64,000 nucleotides of DNA. Source: Photobacterium lutimaris (GTDB taxonomy: Bacteria; Pseudomonadota; Gammaproteobacteria; Enterobacterales; Vibrionaceae). Both the position numbers and the translations under genes were made by a program. Below the pieces are notes generated by a model. That model worked only from the letters and a program-made list of their open reading frames with translations. It was not told the origin of the DNA and searched no databases. The stretch covers positions 62,001 to 126,000 of the forward strand of contig NZ_PYMH01000013.1 of NCBI RefSeq assembly GCF_003025555.1. Direction: 5' to 3'. Positions 47,297 to 54,744 of the stretch are shown piece by piece; positions within the stretch are counted from its first letter, which is position 1, and the number at the start of each line of letters is the position of its first letter.

Positions 47297-48745
47297 CTAT
47301 TTTCTACGACGGCACCAAAGGACCGACATTAGGCCAAATAGCCACATGATAGACATCGAACCGCCGCTCTTGCCTGATCCGTTGCTAGGTGGTGTGCCAT
47401 TATCATCATCTCCTTTAACTTCAATCAGTACCGGGATTTCCGATTCAGAATTTAAAGATAGAGAAGAGCTATGTGCATCACCGCGCTCCAAAATTTCATT
47501 GTTCGGGTTAGAACCGATTGTAAGTTCACACGATTCATAACCTGATAGTAATGACGGACAATTATTTTCTTCAATCCAGAAGAACTCATTGTCATCTAGG
47601 TACGGAGCAATCAACTGCTCATCGCTTGATAGGTTTTGAACTCTAACATTAAATATCGGAGCATGAACGCCTTCTTCCTCTTCAATGGCTGAGAGCTTAG
47701 ATGGTGTACTTAAGCCGTTAATTTGCTCTTTAAACCACTGAGCATACCAAAGAGTTGATGCGAACATCGTCCGGTACTCACCGTCGTCGTCAGGTACGCT
47801 GTCGCCACGAGATACCACACCGTATAATTCACCATTAGGGCCGAACAAGCCTGTACCACTGTCGCCTGGTCCTGTGCCTGTATAGCCTTCGATGCCGCGT
47901 GTCGTAGTGAACGCATCACCGACAATGGTGTAAGTTGCAAATGTACTGCGAAAGTCGTGGCTTGGATCCGTGATATCAAAATCACAGTCATAATCTTTCA
48001 TTTCATTTCCAAAAAAAGCCGTATAACGACATTGAACACTCAACTCGGCTTCTTTGACAACTAGATCAACTTTTTGCAGTGTGTCAGGTGTGGAGCCATC
48101 TTCACGATCTAACCCCCATCCCATGAATACAAACTCTTCACCGATGTTTAGGTTCAAACTCGCTTCGAACTCTTCCCAGCTTTGAGGCATGAAGTTGTCT
48201 GACAGAATCTGAGGCATAGGTAGAGTAACAGTATCGTTATGAGCGATTGATTCAGATAGTTCAATCAGCACCATATCGTCATACAGTTCACCCTCCCCAA
48301 AATTCCAAAAGGTTTCAGTGTAGTCGGTTAACTCATCGACCTTCAATAGCTCTCGTAAGATAGGAGCTACAACGTATTTTGAAACGTCCTCGCGGTACGC
48401 ATGTTGGTCAGCTATATTCCACTCGCGATAACTAACAGCTGGTCCTTCATATACAAGGTCTTCGCTATCGTAGGCTGCTAAACCTTGATAAACACGAACG
48501 GTTGCATTTAAGTCGCCGTTTGTTTGGTACCAAATTGGCGTACAGTGTTTTGCTGTAAGAATCCATTTTCCGTTAATAAGTGCGCCACCACAGGTAGCGA
48601 CACCATCAACAGTGAACCCGACCAGGTAATCTTTGTAATCTTCCTGAGTCGCATCGCTGCCGCCGGTGACGAATGGGGTTATCTCTGCTGCATTTGCAAA
48701 GGCCATGCTCGTTGCAAGAGCTGTCAAGGTTAGTAATTTTTTCAT
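47297..48745 (-). CDS. Trypsin-like serine protease with GlyGly-CTERM tail
   Basis: 482 residues from ATG 48745, for which AAGGAT has normal spacing (ATG 48751 is too close). Signal peptide ending AFANA, then the S1 domain: H67 in WILTAKHCTP, Asp in DDMVLIELS, Ser in GTGPGDSGTGLFG, a complete triad. After it comes an immunoglobulin-like domain (NCPSLLSGYESCELTI), then GSGKSGGSMSIMWLFGLMSV and CRRRK, a GlyGly-CTERM anchor processed by rhombosortase in Vibrio. It resembles VesA/VesB-type type II secretion proteases. The dead copy at 39292 is its paralog. Confidence 0.88.
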   Translation of the reverse strand: MKKLLTLTALATSMAFANAAEITPFVTGGSDATQEDYKDYLVGFTVDGVATCGGALINGKWILTAKHCTPIWYQTNGDLNATVRVYQGLAAYDSEDLVYEGPAVSYREWNIADQHAYREDVSKYVVAPILRELLKVDELTDYTETFWNFGEGELYDDMVLIELSESIAHNDTVTLPMPQILSDNFMPQSWEEFEASLNLNIGEEFVFMGWGLDREDGSTPDTLQKVDLVVKEAELSVQCRYTAFFGNEMKDYDCDFDITDPSHDFRSTFATYTIVGDAFTTTRGIEGYTGTGPGDSGTGLFGPNGELYGVVSRGDSVPDDDGEYRTMFASTLWYAQWFKEQINGLSTPSKLSAIEEEEGVHAPIFNVRVQNLSSDEQLIAPYLDDNEFFWIEENNCPSLLSGYESCELTIGSNPNNEILERGDAHSSSLSLNSESEIPVLIEVKGDDDNGTPPSNGSGKSGGSMSIMWLFGLMSVLWCRRRK

Positions 48746-48751
48746 GTTCAT

Positions 48752-49249
48752 ATCCTTTTTAATTAACAGCTCAAGTTGGTCGAGCTATAAGTAGTCTGTT
48801 TAGTGGTTCTTCGAACTCCATCTGGAGCAATCAACTAAGAAGATGTTGATTGAGCTAAGTGCTAGCAGCACAAATAATTCCCTGCTGCATCAGCAGAATC
48901 AGGATATAACAACGCCACACTTTGCAAGCGAGGCTAAGAAATTCGTATTGAGGGGTATAAACCTTGAAAGGAAGGGCGTAAGCCGTTGATAAAAAAGTGT
49001 TAATATCAACTTTGCTACTATATATCACTTACGATATACAGACAAGCGTGCAAAACCGTGCTTTTGGGATGGAGATCAATATTTATTTTGTGTCAAAAGT
49101 TAGCGACGAATATTATATCAAATAAATATACAAGTTTGCAGAATTTAGCGGCACAATCGACGAAAATCCCTCAACAACTAACTATTTAAGATATATTATA
49201 GAGGCTGAAATCAGAACCCATACAAATCTATATATATCTGGAGAACTTT
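48752..49249. other. AT-rich divergent promoter region
   Basis: Between the protease and the EAL gene. A GTTGATA/TATCAAC inverted pair lies at about 48983-49008. No gene is seen. Confidence 0.4.
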
Positions 49250-50257
49250 TTGCATAGCTACATAGCTAAACAGCCAATATATGCCAGTGACGGTACTCTC
49301 ATAGGAAATGAATTGTTGTACCGTAACAATTCAAGCAGCAACTTCTACCCTAGTAACGTGCCTCACGAGGTAGCTACCTGCTCCGTCATTACTCATAAGC
49401 TTCAAGAACTACAGCAAACTGAATTAGATTGCGACTTTCCTACTACTGCGTTTATCAACTTTGATTACCAATCATTGGTCAACCTCACTCCATTGCTTTT
49501 CCCGAAGGAGAGCATTGTTATCGAGGTTCTTGAGAACATCCAAGTTGATACAAAGCTTTGTCATGCCCTACGGATAATAAAGGAAAAAGGTTACTCCATC
49601 GCATTAGATGATGTCCAACTAAATAGTTGCACAATACGGCTGCTTGATTACATAAGTATTATCAAAGTCGATATTACTCAAATTTCAATTCCAGATGCTA
49701 AAGAAATGATCTGCCATCTTTCTAGCCGATCTAATATCAAATTTATTGCCGAGCGAATTGAAACCATCGTGCAGTACGAGGAAGCAGTTAAGGCTGGCTT
49801 TGATTACTTCCAAGGCTATTTCTTTGGCCGACCGGAGATACATACTATTGATGTAGTTCAGCCGTCCAGTTTGATTGAATTGACAGGTCCTATGAGTGAT
49901 TATGATACACGACAGTTCATCACTGTTATGGCATCGGAAGATCCGGGGTCTTGTTCAACATTAATGAATATCCCCTCAGCATCAAACGATTGCCTTTCTA
50001 TTGCTGATGTGGTTTCTGGTCTAACTCGAGCTCAACTTAAAGCCTTCATGTTTGTTTCTGCCAATACTAGTTGTAACACTAAAAGGGTTTGCCGAAAGAC
50101 CTATAAGGAGAAGCAGAAGGGCGGTACTGAGGACTTGCTGGGTGTGCTGATCGCCATATCAGCGGTTCTTGGAGATGTAGACTATGATCATATCAACTCG
50201 ATTGTGAGCGAGCTCGTAACGTTAAACTGCGGGAAGGTTGAAAACGTCACTCATTAA
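49250..50257 (+). CDS. EAL-domain protein with partial HDOD-like tail
   Basis: 335 residues. TTG start with GGAG eight bases before. The EAL fold of the YuxH/CdgJ type: ELLYR for the E-A-L motif, FINFD (Asn), VIEVLEN (Glu), IALDDV (two Asp), IIKVDI (Lys), AERIET (Glu), YFQGYFFGRP (Gln). Metal and substrate ligands are present, but the loop after DD is altered, so cyclic-di-GMP hydrolysis is likely but unproven. The remaining 110 residues hold only a shortened HDOD-like part. It could tune host biofilm or motility, as CdgJ does in V. cholerae. Confidence 0.8.
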   Translation: MHSYIAKQPIYASDGTLIGNELLYRNNSSSNFYPSNVPHEVATCSVITHKLQELQQTELDCDFPTTAFINFDYQSLVNLTPLLFPKESIVIEVLENIQVDTKLCHALRIIKEKGYSIALDDVQLNSCTIRLLDYISIIKVDITQISIPDAKEMICHLSSRSNIKFIAERIETIVQYEEAVKAGFDYFQGYFFGRPEIHTIDVVQPSSLIELTGPMSDYDTRQFITVMASEDPGSCSTLMNIPSASNDCLSIADVVSGLTRAQLKAFMFVSANTSCNTKRVCRKTYKEKQKGGTEDLLGVLIAISAVLGDVDYDHINSIVSELVTLNCGKVENVTH

Positions 50258-50266
50258 TGAGTGACG
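50245..50266. terminator. 22-bp palindrome at convergent gene ends
   Basis: CGTCACTCATT/AATGAGTGACG, a perfect inverted repeat with no loop bases, containing the TAA of the EAL gene and lying before the stop of 50274. Confidence 0.7.
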
Positions 50267-50273
50267 CATGATT

Positions 50274-51521
50274 TTAGTTGAGTCTGTTGTATGTTTCAGA
50301 CCAGCGTTTTGTTAATTGCTTCACTTGAGATAGTTGTTGATCAAAGCCGATAAAGTTACTTACCCGCTCTAGGCTGTTGCAGATCGGTATGCCGTTTCTC
50401 AGCTCGACCTCCAACTCTCCTAGCAAATAACACTCTCCATCATTGACTGCTTTAATTTCCCTATTTGTTTCTTCCCAGGCATCAACCACAAACTGTCTTT
50501 TTCTCTTATGGAAGGGCACTAGACTTTCTAGCTCATTAAGCTTGCTACGGTAATATATCAGAGCATTTTCAAACTCGACCTCTCGTTGCAAAGCTTGAAC
50601 TTTCCCATATCGGAAATGTGTAAGCAGTGGATTAGCAGATCCTGTGTTGCTAAATTTTGGTTCTTCTACGTAACAAATTGGTTTGTTTTTAGGTACCTTG
50701 CTCTTTAATGACTTTAGGTATGCCTTAGCGTCATCCATATTAGTGAACGAAGCGTGGCCTATAGCGTCATCAAAAACAGGATCTACTTCTACCTCATAAA
50801 TGACGGCTGGTTCCTTCAAATGAAGTCGGCCGTTACGTATGGAGATAGCGCCCCACTCAAAATCATCGATATTCATAGAGGCTAGATAATCATCCTCTAA
50901 CTGCCACCGATGTTTTCTGTCACGAGAGTTGTGCTCACCGATGCGATACATATGCGTCGCGAGATCAGAATCAACAATCGAATAACTGCCGTCTTTTAGT
51001 TCTAATAGAGGAACGGCGAGCTCCCCTATCCTTCCGCTATCAATCATTAGCTGCCGGGTATTGAAATACGTCTGGTCGTAAAAACTGAAATGCTTCTCAT
51101 CATTTCGATATAAGTGCTCAAGCAAAGATATTTTCTTACCTTTCTTCAATAACTTATAAGCTTCGATTATGAATTCATCCGGCCTTGGTTCTTCATATCT
51201 CGTTTCTACGAAAGATTGTATCTCTACGTAATGTTTGGCAGCACTAAGCATCCATGCAAAACGAAAGGGATAGTCGTCTATGACGTCTTCATGATACGCA
51301 GTATTGTCGTGGCTAATCAGTACGTCAGGATCGGCCTCAACAGGACGTTGTAAATATTCATCACAATAATCCGCCCACATGTCATGTTCACAAAAGACCA
51401 ATGTTGCCTTTTGGCCGCATTGCGAAACCGCCATGTCGTAATGACATAATTCCGAATATTCAAGGTTCGCACCTGTGCTTTCGATCAGCTTAGAAACGTT
51501 AACGTTCAGAAGTGATTCCAT
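50274..51521 (-). CDS. Hypothetical protein, 415 aa
   Basis: ATG 51521 (MESLLNVNVSKLIESTGANL) has GGAG six bases upstream, whereas ATG 51533 has none. Large acidic soluble protein; parts such as FSFYDQTYFNTRQLMIDSGR show no known motif. It follows the DndC-like gene after a terminator and its own GNRA hairpin. The proximity suggests a partner of that enzyme. Confidence 0.6.
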   Translation of the reverse strand: MESLLNVNVSKLIESTGANLEYSELCHYDMAVSQCGQKATLVFCEHDMWADYCDEYLQRPVEADPDVLISHDNTAYHEDVIDDYPFRFAWMLSAAKHYVEIQSFVETRYEEPRPDEFIIEAYKLLKKGKKISLLEHLYRNDEKHFSFYDQTYFNTRQLMIDSGRIGELAVPLLELKDGSYSIVDSDLATHMYRIGEHNSRDRKHRWQLEDDYLASMNIDDFEWGAISIRNGRLHLKEPAVIYEVEVDPVFDDAIGHASFTNMDDAKAYLKSLKSKVPKNKPICYVEEPKFSNTGSANPLLTHFRYGKVQALQREVEFENALIYYRSKLNELESLVPFHKRKRQFVVDAWEETNREIKAVNDGECYLLGELEVELRNGIPICNSLERVSNFIGFDQQLSQVKQLTKRWSETYNRLN

Positions 51522-51543
51522 AGTATTCTCCATATAATTTTGG

Positions 51544-51553
51544 CCCTTTCGGG
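51544..51553 (-). promoter_or_regulatory. GNRA leader hairpin (CCC-GAAA-GGG)
   Basis: 22 bases before ATG 51521, with GGAG between. Confidence 0.7.
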
Positions 51554-51557
51554 TAAA

Positions 51558-51573
51558 GCCCCCAGTCGGGGGC
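51558..51573 (-). terminator. Terminator of the DndC-like gene
   Basis: GCCCCC-GACT-GGGGGC then TTTA on the minus strand, five bases past the stop. Confidence 0.75.
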
Positions 51574-51578
51574 TGTGA

Positions 51579-53708
51579 TTAAAATAAATAAAGTTGTCCG
51601 TCAGTACCGATCTTACCGCTATGCAGCAAGTTGGTAATGTGAACGTCTTCTGGTATTGGTGAGATCAGTTCATGTTTAAGAAGCTCTAACTCAGCTTGTG
51701 TTGCACCTGCTCGTTTCGCTTTGCGAATGAGCTTGGCATTAGCTTTCTTTTTCTCCTGGTCTTCAAAGCTTTTTCGAAAAACAAATTTATACTTGTCTCT
51801 TGTCCAAAGCTCATCGCCCATGCGTGCCAGCAGCTCTTCATAAGAATTATTACGGTTATAACCGCGCACCGTATAATATTGCTGGCGCAAGCTCATCAAG
51901 TGATAAACAGTTGCCTTTCCCTTTGCGATTGAGATAGCGCCGCTTCTCAACAATGACATAGCACTGGACACAGAGGTGTAGCCATCTTGCTTCGATAGAT
52001 AATATTCAATATCTTGAAATATCCAGTAGAGAGCTTCCTCATCAACAGTAAGTGACTCCTCTTCCGCAAGCTGCATAATCGCATGTAAGTCTTGTTGACC
52101 GGTCACGCGATTTTTAACAAGCTTTGCTTGAGTCATGCCCTCAGGTTCAAAAGCTACAGCTTCATGAGCCACATCTCGCAAGCCGAGGTTCGCACCACCG
52201 TCTGTCCAATCGCCACCAATAAAGAGGTACGACTCTTGAGGTTGCTTTGTCGGTTCGACATAAATACTGTCCTCCGGCTCATCAAGTAGTTCGAACTCGC
52301 CTTTGTTATAGACGCGATGCCAAAGCTCAAGCGCACTCCATGGCCGATCACAGAATGAGTGAAAGCTGTATAGAAACTCGATCATGATTAGGTCTTTCTT
52401 CGTAACCATTTTAAATTGTGGTTTCGACATACGGACGTTATCTTCATTGATTTCTATCTTTCCAGCTAACAGCTCCATGTGAACTGAAAGTGCTCTCATT
52501 TCTTCCAATGCATCAGCAGTCAGTAACGCATGAAGAAGTCGTTTACACTTCTTGAATGAATAGAGGTCGGGTACGACCTTGACAAAACCGTTGCGGTCAA
52601 TTGTCCGGCCAATAGCTGTTCGCTCTTCCCAGACGTGGTGGCGGTTGATTATGTAGTTTCTGATACGATTAAGTAGTCGCACGAACTCATAATTACCTGT
52701 CTCCAAAAGCTTCTCCATCGACTTGTCCTCTTTCGCGCCAACAACGCAAAAAGTGCACCCGTGCCTGGCCCCGCACCCCTTCGACTGAGCATCTTCCTTA
52801 TCAGACGTTGCGAACATCACACACTCACCCATACTGTTGGCGTAAATGGTAATACATCGGTCAAAGTTGTTGATAAAGCTTGGAAAAACCTTCTTTTCAT
52901 CAGTGCCTAAAAAATTAAGAAACTCGAACACCATTGCGGTAGACCAATGCTTGATCGCATATAGGACATAACCACTACCGCTTTTACCCATTGTCAAAGG
53001 TGAATGTTCACCACCATTGGCTCTGATTGAGTTTTTACGGATAGTGCCCTCGTCATCCCGTGAACCAATCATCAAGCAAACTTCAGTTTGCTTAATTCCA
53101 TAGGCTTTTAGAACCTTCCTAACCTCTCTTTCCATCGGCTTGATTTTTAGGTCTTGGCTACATTGACGGGCGCTTGAGTTAGCGACCGTCGGTAGTCCGC
53201 GTCCAGAAACAACTCGCCCTAAGAAGGATTGAGTGAAGTTAGGTTGAGCTAGTACCATTACGATTGGAAGTTCATATTTATCAACAAAATCGATAAGTGA
53301 GTTCCAACAGTAAATGCTCCACTTACCAATAATCGGATTGTCTATTCTGGTATCAGCGTGTGTGACAAGAGTTGGTTTTTCAGGCTTGTAGCCTTCAGAC
53401 TTTAGCTCGATATGAGCCAATATGAGAAGTGCTAGGTAACAATTACTGTCTTTTCCAAAGCTCACGCCAAGGGCCGGAACAATACCGTCTTTTATTATTT
53501 CTTTGATTTTATCAACCGCATCCTCAATTTGCTGATACCACAGCAAATCGTTGTCAGCTACATCTGAAAAAATCATGTGATTGCGGGCTTTATGTCTCCA
53601 ATCAAGCCAGGAGGCAGGAAACAATGTAGTGCAATCTAGTTGGTAGGTGTCGTTAGTGCAAGCGTCAAAAATGCTCGACTGCGACTCAGAAATATTCTGA
53701 TTTAGCAT
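51579..53708 (-). CDS. DndC-like PP-loop ATPase
   Basis: 709 residues. PP-loop GVSFGKDSNCYL (SFGKDS about 83-88), then VTHADTRIDNP, VANSSARQCSQDLKIKP, and the cysteine group KGCGARHGCTFCVVG near 320, the pattern of DndC/SspD-type enzymes, which activate sulfur insertion into the DNA backbone and bind an iron-sulfur cluster with these Cys. The C-terminal 350 residues are an extra domain not seen in DndC. No dndA/B/D/E or ssp genes are close. Thus it is an orphan or works with the 415-residue gene. A GNRA hairpin lies 23 bases before the ATG, and two GTTAGTnAC motifs lie further upstream. Confidence 0.75.
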   Translation of the reverse strand: MLNQNISESQSSIFDACTNDTYQLDCTTLFPASWLDWRHKARNHMIFSDVADNDLLWYQQIEDAVDKIKEIIKDGIVPALGVSFGKDSNCYLALLILAHIELKSEGYKPEKPTLVTHADTRIDNPIIGKWSIYCWNSLIDFVDKYELPIVMVLAQPNFTQSFLGRVVSGRGLPTVANSSARQCSQDLKIKPMEREVRKVLKAYGIKQTEVCLMIGSRDDEGTIRKNSIRANGGEHSPLTMGKSGSGYVLYAIKHWSTAMVFEFLNFLGTDEKKVFPSFINNFDRCITIYANSMGECVMFATSDKEDAQSKGCGARHGCTFCVVGAKEDKSMEKLLETGNYEFVRLLNRIRNYIINRHHVWEERTAIGRTIDRNGFVKVVPDLYSFKKCKRLLHALLTADALEEMRALSVHMELLAGKIEINEDNVRMSKPQFKMVTKKDLIMIEFLYSFHSFCDRPWSALELWHRVYNKGEFELLDEPEDSIYVEPTKQPQESYLFIGGDWTDGGANLGLRDVAHEAVAFEPEGMTQAKLVKNRVTGQQDLHAIMQLAEEESLTVDEEALYWIFQDIEYYLSKQDGYTSVSSAMSLLRSGAISIAKGKATVYHLMSLRQQYYTVRGYNRNNSYEELLARMGDELWTRDKYKFVFRKSFEDQEKKKANAKLIRKAKRAGATQAELELLKHELISPIPEDVHITNLLHSGKIGTDGQLYLF

Positions 53709-53731
53709 CGATTAGTCCTTATATGTTTTAG

Positions 53732-53741
53732 CTCTTTCGAG
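53732..53741 (-). promoter_or_regulatory. GNRA leader hairpin (CTC-GAAA-GAG)
   Basis: 23 bases before ATG 53708, with AAGGA between. Confidence 0.75.
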
Positions 53742-53891
53742 ATCCCCAACCTTCTAATGAAGTAACTAACTTTTGGGGTGTTAGTTTTAAAAGTGCCAGA
53801 AGCACTAGTAAGTTACCATCGTAGCCATTAATTATCTTTAGTTCAAGCAATGGTTAGCTTTACTCAGCGTCAGCGACCTTGAACTATTATT

Positions 53892-53904
53892 GTTAGTTAC
53901 TAAC
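53892..53904. promoter_or_regulatory. GTTAGT-T-ACTAAC palindrome
   Basis: The best-formed copy of a motif repeated upstream of several plasmid genes. A partial second copy lies at 53762-53770. Both are upstream of the DndC-like gene and next to the repeat array. Confidence 0.6.
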
Positions 53905-53924
53905 TTGGCGTTCGGTTTTGTTTT

Positions 53925-54698
53925 AATATGGATATGCTGACAGAGTGAAACTGTCGGATTCAGCCTGAATATGGATATGCTGACGAGTGAAACTGTCGGG
54001 TTCAGCCTGAATATGGATATGCTGACGAGTGAAACTGTCGGGTTCAGCCTGAATATGGCTATGCTGCCAGAAGGGAAACTGTCGGATTCAGCCTGAATAT
54101 GGCTATGCTGCCAGAAGGGAAACTGTCGGATTCAGCGTGAATATGGATATGCTGACAGAGTGAAACTGTCGGGTTCAGCCTGAATATGGCTATGCTGACA
54201 GAGTGAAAATGTCGGGTTCAGCCTGAATATGGATATGCTGACGAGTGAAACTGTCGGGTTCAGCCTGAATATGGCTATGCTGCCAGAAGGGAAACTGTCG
54301 GATTCAGCCTGAATATGGATATGCTGACAGAGTGAAAATGTCGGGTTCAGCCTGAATATGGATATGCTGACAGAGTGAAATTGTCGGGTTCAGCCTGAAT
54401 ATGGCTATGCTGACAGAGTGAAACTGTCGGATTCAGCCTGAATATGGCTATGCTGACAGAGTGAAATTGTCGGGTTCAGCCTGAATATGGCTATGCTGCC
54501 AGAAGGGAAACTGTCGGGTTCAGCCTGAATATGGATATGCTGACAGAATGAAAATGTCGGGTTCAGCCTGAATATGGATATGCTGACGAGTGAAACTGTC
54601 GGGTTCAGCCTGAATATGGCTATGCTGACAGAGTGAAATTGTCGGGTTCAGCCTGAATATGGATATGCTGACAGAGTGAAACTGTCGGATTCAGCCTG
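53925..54698. repeat. 18 tandem repeats of 42-44 bp, sopC-like centromere candidate
   Basis: Eighteen units in three length classes: ten of 43 bp, four of 42 bp and four of 44 bp, followed by a broken 19th (AATATG). All start AATATGG[AC]TATGCTG, hold GAAA and TGTCGG in the middle, and join through TTCAGCCTGAA, an 11-bp inverted repeat (one unit has a single change). Units are in one orientation, with no unique spacers. Mixed lengths exclude coding. F plasmid sopC has twelve 43-bp repeats, each with an inverted repeat bound by SopB; the same ParA/ParB type is found 5 kb to the right. Confidence 0.85.
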
Positions 54699-54704
54699 AA
54701 TATG

Positions 54705-54737
54705 AGCCCATACCTTTTTAATGTAAGGGTATGGGCT
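54705..54737 (-). terminator. Terminator of the methyltransferase-helicase gene
   Basis: AGCCCATACC/GGTATGGGCT 10-bp stem, just past the gene end and directly before the repeat array. Confidence 0.75.
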
Positions 54738-54744
54738 GGAAAGA

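Noticed and set aside
53925..54698. CRISPR array
   Set aside because: Units are directly abutting with no unique spacers, and no cas genes are near.
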